Part shown: one piece after another, positions 38,073 through 50,300 of the stretch
Layout of the letters: every line of letters begins with the position of its first letter
How positions within the stretch are numbered: position 1 is the first letter of the stretch
Source of the DNA: Cokeromyces recurvatus
Taxonomy: Eukaryota; Mucoromycota; Mucoromycetes; Mucorales; Mucoraceae
NCBI RefSeq assembly: GCF_025118155.1
Contig: NW_026251388.1
Location: forward strand, 372,001 to 436,000
Direction of reading: 5' to 3'
DNA length: 64,000 bases
The notes under the pieces: model-generated
What the model was told of the DNA's origin: nothing
Databases searched by the model: none
Seen by the model: the letters and a program-made list of their open reading frames with translations, nothing else
Program-made: the position numbers and the translations under genes

Positions 38073-38572
38073 CCTGTATCTATGTCTTTGTTGTTGTTGT
38101 TTTTCTTTTAAGCTAAATGTTTCTATTAACAAAGGATATAATAGGTCTAAAAATAATAATAATAAAAAAAAAAAAATAAATTAAAAAAATAAAATGGACT
38201 GATGGGAGCCTTGTTTGGCTTTAAAGTGTACAAATATACGCACATATTCACTTATTATGGCGGGGAGGAGCTTTTAAACTCCGTACAATAAAATCGACTA
38301 CTGCTGTTTATATAAATGATAACTCTTGATAAACTTTTGCTTAGAATGAACAAAACTTGTTGAAACAATGTTAGCGTATTTTTTTTTTATGAATATTAGA
38401 ATAAAGAGGAGTGCAAACATAAATTATATATATAAGAATAGACTAAATAATGAATATTACTTTTCTTTATTGAATTATTCATACTTGCTAAACTTATCAT
38501 TTTTATTTCTACGTATACAGGGAAATTCTATATTTATTAAAAAGTGCATTGTGTCATTTAGTTTGTTCTACT

Positions 38573-38642
<70 letters not shown>

Positions 38643-38767
38643 GAAAAAAAATGAAGTTATGATGAATATGATGCTTTATTTAGAGTTGGGAGTAAATAAT
38701 AGGGGATCTTTTATATACAAATGTAACGTCCTATTTATATAGTAATAAATAGATCAAATGGAACAAT
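38073..38767. other. Spacer with a T64 homopolymer
   Basis: An uninterrupted T run spans 38575-38638, the longest in the window. It sits between the uL16m promoter and the DOHH 3' end. A frame at 38368-38574 is compositionally random. No gene. Confidence 0.6.
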
Positions 38768-40010
38768 TTAAGCAAGTTTAAGGGAATGCATATTTTGAGG
38801 ATGAGAACCAAGACCATTAGCATATTGTAATTCACCACTATTATTATTTTTTATAAGCAAAGATTAGACTCAAGTTAAAATTTTAAATGTACTTTTTTTT
38901 TTTCCTGTTTTACCTAGTCTCATACTCATACATATCAAGTGCAACAACACAACTTTCACGCACAACTCTTTCATGATCTTCTTTATATTGACTTAAAATT
39001 TCAAGTACTTCTGGTGTAGCTATAGATCCTAAAGCTTCAGCTGCTTCATGACGAACCATATCAATCTCAGATTCATCTTGAAGACATTCAGTTAAAGCAG
39101 GGACAGAGGCAGGATGTTGTAATTGACCAAAGACATAAGCAACTAAAAAAAAAAAAATTATTTAAAATGAAAAAAAGACAAAAAAAAAAAAGACCTCTTC
39201 TCATTTTTACCTTCATGACGGAACAAAGCACTCTTATCTTTTAAGCCTTTAGCTAAAGCAAGAACAGCTTCTACACTACCAATTTCACGCAAAGCAAACA
39301 TGGCTCGATAACGTTTAAATAATTTAAAATCAGGGTTAGTTAAGATAGCTTCTAATTCTTCTACTGATTTTGTTTCAGTTGCAGGTGGAGCAGGATCTAC
39401 TGAGCTATAGGCACTTTTATTTGTTTCTCTTTCAGCCTTTGTCTTTGGATCATTTTCATATTTGATTCTATCAATCGCAAGTTCACAGGTTTCTACAACT
39501 GCAACACTTTTATCATTCAAGTATTTTTCAAGCACAGGAAGTGATTCTACAGATCCAATAGCACCTAAAGCTTCAGCAGACTAATAAGGATGATATGACA
39601 CCGTGTTAATATATATATATGTCTATTTATATAGTATCAACTATATATTTATATACATGTATACCTCATGACGAACAATTTCAGGCTCATTCAAGTCTTC
39701 TAATATTTGAGTAAGAATACCATTAGCACGAGGATTACCAATCTGACCAAGACAATAAGCAAGTTCATGTTTTAAAAGTTCGGAATCATCATTGAATGCT
39801 AATCATTATTATTATTAAAAATAGGCTTACTTTATTCCCATATATTTCAAAAGTTAGTTTACCTTTAGCTATAATGTCAATAGCTTGGTCCGTAGCTATA
39901 TTCTTGAGAGTAAATAATGTTCTAAAGCGTTCAGCAAGTTGAACTTTGCCAGAAGTATTACAAAGTGAGTCTTCAAGTTTCTTATAATCCACATTAGCAA
40001 AATTGGTCAT
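38768..40010 (-). CDS. LIA1: Deoxyhypusine hydroxylase
   Basis: DOHH hydroxylates deoxyhypusine on eIF5A, the last step of hypusine formation. Five exons (40010-39863, 39798-39665, 39580-39211, 39142-38914, 38837-38768) give 316 aa. The protein is HEAT-like repeats, with the four His-Glu iron ligand pairs visible: KHELAY, RHESAE, RHEVAY and RHEAAE. A TAA follows directly after the fourth-exon donor (ACT AGG TAA), so a shorter model ending there would look complete. However, ACTAG|GTAAAA is a good donor, and the next exon restores the family C-terminus ([11 protein letters not shown], compare NSGEFQYADAL in animals). It is divergent from the poly(A)-binding protein gene. Confidence 0.95.
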
Positions 40011-40722
40011 TTTTTTTTTGTGTTTTTGTTTTTGTCTTGTTTTATAGACAGACAAAAATAAAACAACTTTTTATATCTTTTAGATCTTATTTAAAAAAAA
40101 AAAAAAAAAAAAAAAAAGGATTTAAGCCACCTTGTAATTTTAATCTCTCACTCCACACAAAAGGTGAATACATAATCAGATTATTTTCCCCGCGGATAAT
40201 GATGAAAACAATAAAAAAAAATTATGATTGCGTTAATTTAAATCTGACACAAGTTATCGTCATGAAAGGTAATTAAATAAGGAACAATGTTCTAGAGACT
40301 TACTTTATCATCACAGATAGTAATAATAGAATTGACAAGTTAATAACACACGTCATCCATAACATGTATATTTGGGATGGATTATAAATAAATACATCAA
40401 ATAATGATAAACTAGAGATCATTAGGATGGATAGCCAGTAACAATCATAATGAAATATTCAGCTTCTTTGATTACATAAAGAAGAGATAGGATAGCAGTT
40501 AATTGATAATATGAAAAAAGAAAAAGTCAGGTTAAAGATGATCATTACCTGTTACAAACATCAGATAATAAATAACGATGATTGTTGTTGTACTGCTGTA
40601 ATTTTAAAAATTATTTGATAAACACTCGGATTTTTAAAAATAAGAAGCTACTTGTAGTGACATATAAAAATCTTTTTTTTTTCTCTTCTTTTCCTTTCTC
40701 TTCTTTTAATTTGCAAATAAAA
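40011..40722. other. Divergent promoter of DOHH and the poly(A)-binding protein
   Basis: 712 bp shared by two translation-related genes pointing outwards. It holds an A run at 40091-40117, a CCGCGG site near 40189-40194 and a pyrimidine-rich leader (40670-40708) before the ATG at 40723. No other gene. Co-regulation is possible but not shown. Confidence 0.5.
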
Positions 40723-42591
40723 ATGAATGACCTCTTGGGCGATGAAATACTTGGTCATCCTGGATTAACTATTGAACAACAGAAAAAGATTGCTGAACTT
40801 CAATCACAAGCTGCTAATCGATCCTTATCTACACCATCTGCAGAACGTTTCTCTATGAAACAACCCACATGTTCCCTTTATGTAGGTGAATTAGATCCTG
40901 AAATTGACGATAATGTTTTAAGAGAACACTTTAAAACTGCTAAAAGTATACATATCTGTCGTGATCATGTTACTGGAAGAAGTTTAGGCTATGCTTATAT
41001 CAACTTTTACAAAGCAGAAGACTGTAAATAGATTATACAAATTAAATAATGATCAAAATAATAATCCATTTTTACTTAGGTTCTGATGCTTTGAAAAATA
41101 TGAATTATTCATTAATTAATGGTAGACCTTGTCGTTTGATGATGGATGAAAAAGATCCAAATAAAAGAACTACTGGAACAGGAAATTTAGTTATTAAGAA
41201 TTTACCCATCTCAGTAGATGAAAAATCTTTATATGATACATTTGCTCAATGGGGTAATGTTGTTTCTTGTAAAGTTATAAAGAACCCTAATGCAATTCGC
41301 TGTTATGGCTATGTCAATTATGATTCAATTAGTGCTGCTTCAAGAGCTATTCATTTAGTGAATGGGACATTTCTTTTTGGTAGACAAATGTAAACAGGAA
41401 AAAAAAAAGAAAAGAAAAAAAAAGAAAGAGAAAATAACCCATATTCATGAATGGATATTTATATACATTTATATATTTTTCCTTTTAATAGTGAAGTCAG
41501 TCATCAGGTTCCCAAGTCTGAAAGAGAAGCTTTAGCGAATGAGCAGAATATGAAATCACAAAAATTTACAAATATTTATATCAAGAATATTGCTCTAGAT
41601 GTAACAGAGAACGAATTGCGCGAATTGTTTGGTTCAATTGGCCCTGTATCTTCCTTATTAATTCAACGTGATGAAATTAATATTTCAAAAGGGTTTGGAT
41701 TTGCTAATTATGAATCTCCTGAAGACGCAGAAAAGGCGATTGAAAAATTCCATAATTATGATTTTTATGGGAAAAAACTATTTGTCACTCGAGCACAGAA
41801 AAAGTCTGAACGTGAGGATGAATTGAGACGTCAACATGATTATCAATCACGTATAGAGAAAACACCAAAATACCAAGGGGTTAACTTATACGTAAAGAAT
41901 CTAGCTGATGATGTGGATGATGAACGATTAAAGAAAGAATTTGCTCGTTATGGACAAATCACAAGTGCCAAAGTGATGAGGGATGAAAGAACAGGTATGT
42001 CTAGAGGATTTGGATTTGTTTGCTTTGCATCACCAGAGGAAGCAACTGAAGCAGTTGTGCAAATGAATGGTTGTCAAATTTCTTCAAAAGAAATTTATGT
42101 TGCTGTTGCACAGCGTAAAGAAGATCGTCGTCAGTTTCTTGAGTCACAGCTTGCACAGCAGAAGAATTTCCTAGTTCCTCTTTCACCACGTCCATATCAT
42201 CCACAACAAAACTCTTCATCTGGACAAGATGCCAAGTATTCCAGTGATAACACTATTTCTACCCTTAACTCAAATGATACAAGTAACCCATATGAATTAA
42301 CATTAGCTGGTTTAGAAGCCTATTCACCGGAAGTCCAAAGTCAAATTTTAGGTGGACGAATTTATTCAATCATGTAAGTATTTTTTTTTATGCGAAACTT
42401 TAAAACTAAAAAAAGAAATTAACCTCATTTATGTCTAAAAAAAAAAAAAAAGATCTAATACATATCCTCAAGAAGCAAATGAATTAACAAATGTATTGCT
42501 AGAACAGGATAAAGCTAAGCTAATCCAGCTTATCAATGATCCGTCTAAATTAAAAGAAAAAGCAAAGGAAACCATTCTATTACTGTATTAG
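40723..42591 (+). CDS. Poly(A)-binding protein with four RRMs and MLLE, short linker
   Basis: Four exons (40723-41023, 41080-41389, 41492-42373, 42453-42591) give 543 aa. It binds mRNA poly(A) tails and links them to translation and deadenylation factors. RRM1 (~52-127; LYVGELDPEI, GRSLGYAYINF), RRM2 (~140-215; NLVIKNLPISVDE), RRM3 (~233-310; NIYIKNIALDVTEN, SKGFGFANYES) and RRM4 (~337-412; NLYVKNLADDVDDE, SRGFGFVCF) are complete. A linker of about 55 residues, Ser/Asn-rich rather than the usual Pro/Met-rich, leads to a C-terminal MLLE domain (LAGLEAYSPEVQSQILGGRI, NVLLEQDKAKLIQLI). RRM1/2 differ noticeably from typical fungal Pab1, and the N-terminus (MNDLLGDEILGHPGLTIEQQ) is unusual. It may be a paralogue beside a canonical PAB1 elsewhere. 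Confidence 0.92.
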
Positions 42592-42950
42592 AGGAAACAT
42601 GGCTAAAAATGGACCAATAAGCAACTATAGTCTATATTTGCATATTGTGACCTGTAATTCTACTTCTAGCCACACACACACACACATACGCACACAAAAG
42701 AAAAAGGAAAAGAAAAAAGGAAAAAAAAAAAAAGAGACATATCATACATGTGTATATTTTAAATTTCTTTTGTTAAGGTTATTATTATTGCTAAACATAA
42801 CATATAGTATACCATATAACATTATATTGTTTCATTTAATATATTTATATATTATACAATAAAAAATATTAATAATGTATATCAAGCTTAAAATTTCTTT
42901 CTTTCTTTCTTTCTTTCTTTCATTTTTTTGGACTCTTTTTTATTATTATT
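42592..42950. other. Spacer with CA and TTTC repeats
   Basis: A CA repeat at 42668-42686 and a CTTT array at about 42895-42921 just before the phosphatase start. No gene. Confidence 0.5.
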
Positions 42951-44308
42951 ATGACGTCAAATAAACCTATATCGTTCACAACTACAAACGAAGGTATTCA
43001 AACAAACAGACAACAACCATCTATACCTACCACCTCTACTTCAACTTTACCTGTCTTTTCTACCGCTTGTAATACAACTGTCAAGATCATTCCTCCTAGA
43101 ACAGCAAAAGAACCGAAAACATCCACTAGTCATCCCATTAAGTAAAGAGATGACATTTTATTTATTTATTTATTTTTTATTTTTTTTCCACCACTTGCTG
43201 AATATGTTATATATTTATTTATATAGTATTAGTTGGGTCATTCCTATTGATATTTTGAATTATTTGTCGACTACAAAAGGATTTCCCAATAATCTTGATC
43301 TATATGATTTTCTCGATCCTAATGTAAAAGAGAAATGGCTTAAGCATGATGAACAACAAAAACAACTACATTCAGAGTCAACGAATCGACATGGGAGAGG
43401 CAATTTATGCCTAAGTTCCTGTCCTGGTAAGAAAGTGAGATTGACTGGACCTGTAGGTGGTAGAGCAGCTATCAATCGTGATTTAGATATGGATTTTGAA
43501 CGTATGAGAACGGTCGGGATTACAATGATTATTTGGTAATGCATATAGATGATACTATTTTATATTATATATGCCAGCCATGTATCGTAATGACATTTTA
43601 TGATAGCTGTCTAGGCGATGATGAATTAGCATTCTTGGGCGCACCTTGGCCAAAATATATCAAATCAGCAAAAGAACATGGTATGGAAGTTATAAGATTA
43701 CCCATGTTGGAAGGACGTTGTCCGAATACACTATTTGAAGTGAAAGAGATAGTGAAAAGAGTGAATATAGAAATATATAAAGGAAACAATGTACTAGCGC
43801 ATTGTAGAGGTGGTAATGTATACAACATGATCATCATCCCCTCCTCTTTACTTATGTGTCTATATTAGGTGTTGGTAGAGCTGGATTATTTGCAGGATGT
43901 TGGTTATTAGAAAACTTATTATGTAAAGATGCAGAAAGGACAGTGGCAGTTTTAAGACAAAGACGAAGCTCAAAAGCAATTGAAACTTATATTCAAGCAG
44001 AATATTTAATTCGTTATTCGATCACTGTGAGGCATCCATTAGGGATATCATCGATGGTTACTGAAGGGGCAATAGTACCCTTTGAATTCGAAGTAGGCCC
44101 TCCTTCTCTATCGCTTATTGCCGAGCTGGAAAAATTCATATTAACTCATGATTCATCACAACAACAAAATGATGAAATCATAACTGCTACCACAGAGATA
44201 TCACCACCGACTGTAATCATTCCCAACACTATCTCTTCAGATTCTTCTTCTTCTTCACCTACTCAAATTCGTAATACAGCAAAGTTATTATATTCACCAA
44301 GATATTAA
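42951..44308 (+). CDS. Dual-specificity protein phosphatase, CDKN3/KAP-like
   Basis: Four exons (42951-43141, 43227-43535, 43607-43812, 43869-44308) give 381 aa. The signature HCRGGVGRAG (~232-241, CX5R loop) marks a cysteine phosphatase; it is assembled across intron 3 (CRGG|VGRAG). A Ser/Thr-rich N-terminus and a linker (GNLCLSSCPGKKVRLTGPVG) precede the domain (NRDLDMDFERMRTVGITMII, FLGAPWPKYIKSAKEHGMEV). The general-acid loop reads RLPMLEGRCPNT, where the CDKN3 family has a PxxDG sequence, so Glu seems to replace Asp. The C-terminal 100 residues are family-specific (SITVRHPLGISSMVTEGAIV) with a Ser/Thr tail. Substrate unknown; related proteins act on CDKs or stress kinases. Confidence 0.88.
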
Positions 44309-45985
44309 CAAAAAGTATCATGCATACATCGTATATAATACAAAATCTTACTTTTTTCTATTATTAGTTTCATATATAACATGCCTTGTATAATAGAGAT
44401 TAATATAATTACACCGTATGACATTTTTGAATACTGAATTAAATAAAAAAAAGAAAAAAAAACTGTTAAATTACATGGTAATTATTATCAAACTATTTCA
44501 AATGTTAGTAAGAAGAACATTAGCCAGTATCTTTATTCTTTCATTCCAAAGCAATTATTTATCTTTTCAATTTTTTTTTTTTTTTTGCTGTATTAACACA
44601 TTACACTAAGATTGTTATCAAGCAAGATAGCTAAACAAAATCCAAGGAGATGAGGTCAAATACATATAGGCAAGCCCTTCAATTTAATTGGCCAAGCATG
44701 ACAGCTTTGATCTTATCATCCAAGTACTTACCTTTCTTTGCCAAGTTTTAATTTATATCGCTTTGCCACATCACTGCCAACTGTTATATACATGATGATG
44801 TAATAATTGTATTAAAGTCAAGAATGACTAGATGATATAATGATTATTAGTTGTATACTTTAGGTATACAATATTATTTGATTTTAGTTTATAAGACATT
44901 CTTGTGTTATGAATAAAAATAACAAATATTGATGTTATAAAATAGCGAATTAATCAAACATAGAATAAAGAATGACTAATGATAAGGATCCATGTATTGA
45001 ATACATTAGTTAACTATATACAATAGTGTTATTGATCTATGCTAAACTATCTATAATAACTCTATCCATGTTGAGTACTACATTGTTATACGTGTAATAA
45101 TATTTATACATGTATATATTTTTTGAGGGGGAATTACGAATAAAAGAATGTTTGACACATACTATATGCTTTCCTTACTAAGTTATTCGCAAGTATAGAC
45201 AATATTTGATTCTGAGGGAAAAGAACAAACACTTAATATGATCTTGCTGACTGAGATTCATTTCCAGTCAGGGGAAAAATAATAAATGTCGCTATTCTTC
45301 TTTTAACCTTTCCTCATCATGCAAATGCTGCAAAATTTATCTGTTCTTCAGAAGATCTATTTTGTACTTGTTTTGAACTCATTGATAGAAGGTTTGAATA
45401 TACATATTTTGTTCTGTCTTCTTTGACTTTTTACCTGATTAACAACATGATTTTAGTTAATGCATATTATTTTTTCATTTGCATTTGTATCTTTTTTTTT
45501 TGTGAAACTCAAAAAGTGAGGAGATAAACATGTTAGCCACCTTTTGGAAAAAACTACAATTTGATACGCAAACAGATAGAATGTGTAACATTTCAGTTTT
45601 TATTGTTTATTCTATGTCTCCCTTTTTTTTTTTTTTTTTCAAAGGGAATGATAAGACTTCTTTAGAAATTTTATAATACGTAAAATTCATTTATAAGAAA
45701 TAAAAAGGAAAAATAAAAAAAATACAACAAAAAGTAAAAGGAGAAAAGAAAAGTCATACACTTGTATATTGCAAATTAAAGGAGTAAACAATAATAGATG
45801 CATGTGTGTGAAAAAAAAAAGAGGTCTAATATGTTCTTCTTTTTTTTTTTTAAAGTAAAAAAAAAAGAGAAATAAAATACTTTTTCATGTTTTTCTTTTC
45901 TTTATTATTATTTAGCACAAGAATATTCGTATACGTTGCCTTTTCTTTTCTTTTTTTTTCCTAAAGTTAGAGAAAGTCAGGGTTA
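44309..45985. other. A/T-rich intergenic region
   Basis: No gene found. A T run of 18 nt (45622-45639) and purine-rich strips (45700-45760) are the only notable parts. It ends where the composition changes near 45986. Confidence 0.5.
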
Positions 45986-46855
45986 TGAAGTGTGCTCAAG
46001 TCACATAGCTTGGCTTACTTGAGAGTGTAGAACTGTCCGTTTATAACATGGCTAAAGGAGAGGGCCTAGACTCTCTTTTGGTTACTACATGCATATCCGC
46101 CTTCACCTTGGGTTATTGCAACCTTAGATAATTGATGGGACCTTATCGAATTTTGACTGCTCAAGTTTGATTTATTTCCAAAGGAGGAGGGAAATAAAAA
46201 GGATACTTGGGGTTGGAAATTGTAAACCTGTTCCTTTTTTAGGGAGATTAGCGTACTCTTTGTCTGCACCATTGAAAGGGCTTATCTCAAGGTTTAGTTT
46301 TTCTGTTTTTCTTTTTGGAGGTTTTTCCTTCTTTTTATTTTTATCTAGTTGCTGTTTATAAAATAAAAATAGATAAGGATGCACAGCTTACGTTTCTGAC
46401 CGTGGTTTTTTCATCTATTTATTTAGTTGAAGAATCCCAACTTGTATTTACTGTTAAGTCAAAAGTAGATGCTAGGGGTCAAAGAAGGGACATTCTCAGG
46501 TAAACAATAGTCAAGTCGTGCACTTCATATATCTGGATTTCTTCCACTTCGCCACGCTACAGGTCAGAATGTTTAGCCCGGCTTCCAATGAAACTTACAT
46601 CCAACTGTATTTTTTTATTGGGTTATGGGGTGAGGAATCCTATCTTTTTCTTCTAGCAAGGCTTGGGCCAGGTTGGACTTTGCCAAGTGTCTACTAGTCG
46701 AAATTGGTCTATCTTTCTTGAAGAGGAAAAAGAAAAAGAAGAGATCAACCTCTATACAAGGGGGATTGGTTATAATTTTATTTTTGGGATTAGATATGCT
46801 TTCACCTTCTCGTGGTTAATCCTGTTAGTATCAACTCTCTTCTACTAAAGAGATT
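45986..46855. other. G/C-richer island with short hairpins, possible TE remnant or organelle insert
   Basis: Base composition shifts from under a third G+C to clearly higher over about 870 bp, with sharp edges. No frame is convincing; the four short open frames here disagree in strand. Exact or near-exact hairpins are visible: CTCAAGT/ACTTGAG (45993-46021), AAAGGAGAG/CTCTCTTTT (46051-46079), TTTATTTCC/GGAAATAAA (46170-46198). Near the right edge CTCTATACAAGGGGG could be an LTR-type TATA region. Candidates are a solo LTR, a decayed DNA transposon or mitochondrial DNA in the nucleus. I recognise no gene in it. Confidence 0.4.
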
Positions 46856-46929
46856 TGAGAACTAAGAAAAGCATAAATGCGTAGTAATTTATTATTATTA
46901 TTAAAAGTTATTCATACAATTCAATTTTT

Positions 46930-46965
<36 letters not shown>

Positions 46966-47357
46966 GAAACACGAACAAGCATGTTCTGGGCTCATTAATT
47001 AATTAATTTGTCTAATAACAAAACATTAAACTCAATTTCTTTTTCCAAAAATAACATTCTAACTACAAAATATTTATAGAATACGACATTTAAGTACAAC
47101 AAACTACAGCGGATAATGTTTTGCAGATTGTAAAAACTAAATCTTAACTTTATCCCTTTGTAGACTATAGAATGTAATGAAATAAAAAAAGGAATTTTTT
47201 CTTTTTATTACTATTACGATGACAGGATAACATGAGTAAATAAATATAGTATCTGTAAATATAAATACAATGGATATAATAATAAATAAAAAAAAGGATA
47301 TATAATAAATAAAAAAATGCTAAAAAAAATGAATGGATAATTAATAATAGACCTAAA
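46856..47357. other. 3' flank of the Sel1-repeat gene
   Basis: A T run of about 35 nt at 46930-46964 and A/T-rich DNA. No gene. The 94-codon minus frame at 47449-47165 is a shadow of the Sel1 gene end. Confidence 0.5.
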
Positions 47358-50300
47358 TTAATCGTGTATTGTAGTTCTTTCAAGTATAAAAGAAAGATGC
47401 TCTTGTGCGGCATAGCTTCCTTTACTAGCAGCAAGTCGATACAAATCATCTGCTTTCTTTATATCTACTTTATCGACAAGACCTCTTCGATAAAATTCCG
47501 CTAATTTAAACATAGCTGTAGCTTCATCTTCTTCAATTTCTTCATCCAAAAGCATCATCATAGTAGAAAAGATTTCTTTTTGTTGGTCTGCTAATGAATA
47601 CGACTTATTTATTAACTCACTATACCAATAGAAGGCTTGATTCAAATCTTGTTCAACTCCAAGACCATTTTCATAGCATTGAGCAACATCAAGATAAACA
47701 CGATATCCAAAGTCTTCATCTTTGGCAAATTGGATAAGAGTAGCAGCGGCTTCTTCTTTACTGGCTTGAATAGAAGTTATATCATCATTGGCCCAACCAT
47801 AAAGATGGTATCGTGCAATCATCATTTTTGATAAATATTGAAATTCGAGTGGCGCATGCTGATGTGCAGCTTGAAATAATTTATAGGCTCGAGTACGACT
47901 ATCGATGTCATGATGTAATATACGTCCAAGGTTGTATTCTGCTTGCCAACGATAAGGTGCATTCTTATAAATTTCAAACAACTGAACAGCAATTTCATAC
48001 TGCTCTAATGCAATTATTGGATCTGGAGGAACAAAGATACCATGCTGGTGATAGATACCAAGGTAATAAGTTGCTGTAGGATGTCTCTGTGCTGCAGATC
48101 TACAAAATAGATCATATGCTTTTTCGAAATCTTGTTGGATAATGATATATTCATCATCATCATCATCATCTTTATTCTCTTTTTGATGAGTGTCATCTCT
48201 TTCTTCTATATTTGCTTCTTTACCACGATGATAGAAAAGCCCGAGCTCAAATTGAGCCTCACGTAAACCAAGTTCTGCAGCAAGTTGAAGTTTAGCAAAG
48301 CCTTCTTCTTGTTCCTCTATACAAAAATTTTCATTCAAAAACAATGTTCCTAATTGAAGCATAGCCTCTGGAACATTCAAGTCGGATGCAGTTCGCAGGT
48401 ATTCAATTGACATGCATATATCAGGTGATAATAGAAATGAATGAAGGTCATCGTCCTCCTTTGGAATACCCTTCAAATAGTATAATCCTAGATAATAACA
48501 AGACAGTCCATGATTTTCAGGATTTGCATTAACAGCCAAATCATAAAACTTGAAGGCCTCAATATCTTTATTTGATGCTGAAATACGTCCCTGTGCATAC
48601 ATTTGCGCAATACGGTAGTAAGCTTCAGCATCGTGTGTCATCTCAGCAGAGCGGATGTACCATTCATATGCAAGTTGATCATCTTTATCAGTGCCAATCC
48701 CATTTTCGTAACATTGACCCAATGTGTTATAAGCGTGAACACAATTTAATTCATTAGCACATATTAAAAGTTCCTAATAAATAATAATAAAAGAGAGAGA
48801 AAAAAAAACCCCCCAGAAGTTTAGCAATTAGAAATTGAATTATGTATGCTAAATCAATTTTTATTTTTTATTTACCTGAAAACCTTTTTCTGGATTTAAC
48901 TCAATGCCACCATAACCCTCTATACAATAACGTGCACAAAAGAAGCGGGCAAGAACACTACCTTGACTTGCAGCCTTTTCAAAATACTCTAATGCTGCGG
49001 CGTATTGCTTTTGTTCATACCAAGCCTCTGCAGCGTATAAAGTGGCATTCATATCACCCAAGTGTGATGCTCTTTCAAAACATTGAATTGCTAAATTTTT
49101 CTCATCCTCTTCACTCTGGAATCGAGATTCATTCTCTTCGTTATCTTCACAAAGACTAGTTTGCGTGCTACTTGGGGTAGGCGGCAATTGATGTGTTTCG
49201 TTTGTAACAAGAGGAGGAGAAAACTTAATTTTTGTTTTAATACAATTATTATAGGCCTTCCCCAGGATAATAAGAGATTCTGTATCACCCGCATCTCCTG
49301 CTAGATGTAAATACCTCAGGGCCTCCTCAAGACATTCTTGTTGTTGCATTGGTGCATTCAAAAAGGGAGCATCTAGCTGTTCAAGATATTTTTGTCCTAT
49401 AACACGCATGGCGAATACATGGCCTAAGGAGGCAGCCTTCCTTTGATAGTGTAGTTCCAACTCATGATCATGGTTCATGCTAGCCATTTGCGCTAGCATC
49501 CATGCACTTTCAGGATGTGATTTGGATTCAGCCAATTTAAACCAATCAGTAGCTTTATGCTTATCGACTTGTATCTCATCATATTCACCGTGAAGATAAA
49601 TCATGCCCATACGATATTGAGCTTCTGTATATCCTAATTCGGCACTCCTTTCAAGATAAGTCAGTGCTAAACGAATATTAACAGAGATACCCTCAATAAG
49701 TCCACTCCCATATATATCGGCTAGGTTAAAATAAGCAATACGATCGTTGAATTCTTCAGCTGATTTTCGAAACCAGAAAACGGCCTGAAGGGCATTTGCT
49801 TTAGTACCAGTACCGTTCAAATAACAGACACCCAAGGGTTGAAATGCATCAGAGAATTGATATTGAATAGCCAGCTCAGATAGTATATTAAATGCAACCT
49901 CAGGACAAATAGTTTTCTTGGTATCAAGTAATTCTTGAAGACCTCTAGCATTAGTTTGTACAGAAGGAATATAGCCTAAAGCTAATCTAGCTACCATCAT
50001 TCGAGCAGTCATTCCCGTCTTGTTCTGTTCAATCTTTGGTTCTTTAGATGCTAATAGATAATAGTCATAGGCAAGGGTTAAATTGTCTATTTCATAATAT
50101 AATTCAGCAGTTGCGGAATAAGCACTAAAAGAGTGGAAATAAAAAGGAGCAAGTAAAGAAAGAAAGAAAAAAAAAGAGAGAGAGAGAGGGAACAAGAGTT
50201 ACGTGAGTATATCATCATTAAATAAAATAAATAAAAATAAATAAAAATAAATAAAAAAAATAAATAAAAAAAATAAATAAAAAAAATAAATAAAAAAATA

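Noticed and set aside
38073..38132. Upstream in-frame ATG of uL16m
   Set aside because: The extension is Gln-rich and would spoil the mitochondrial presequence; the inner ATG gives a normal one. 5' end data could reverse this.
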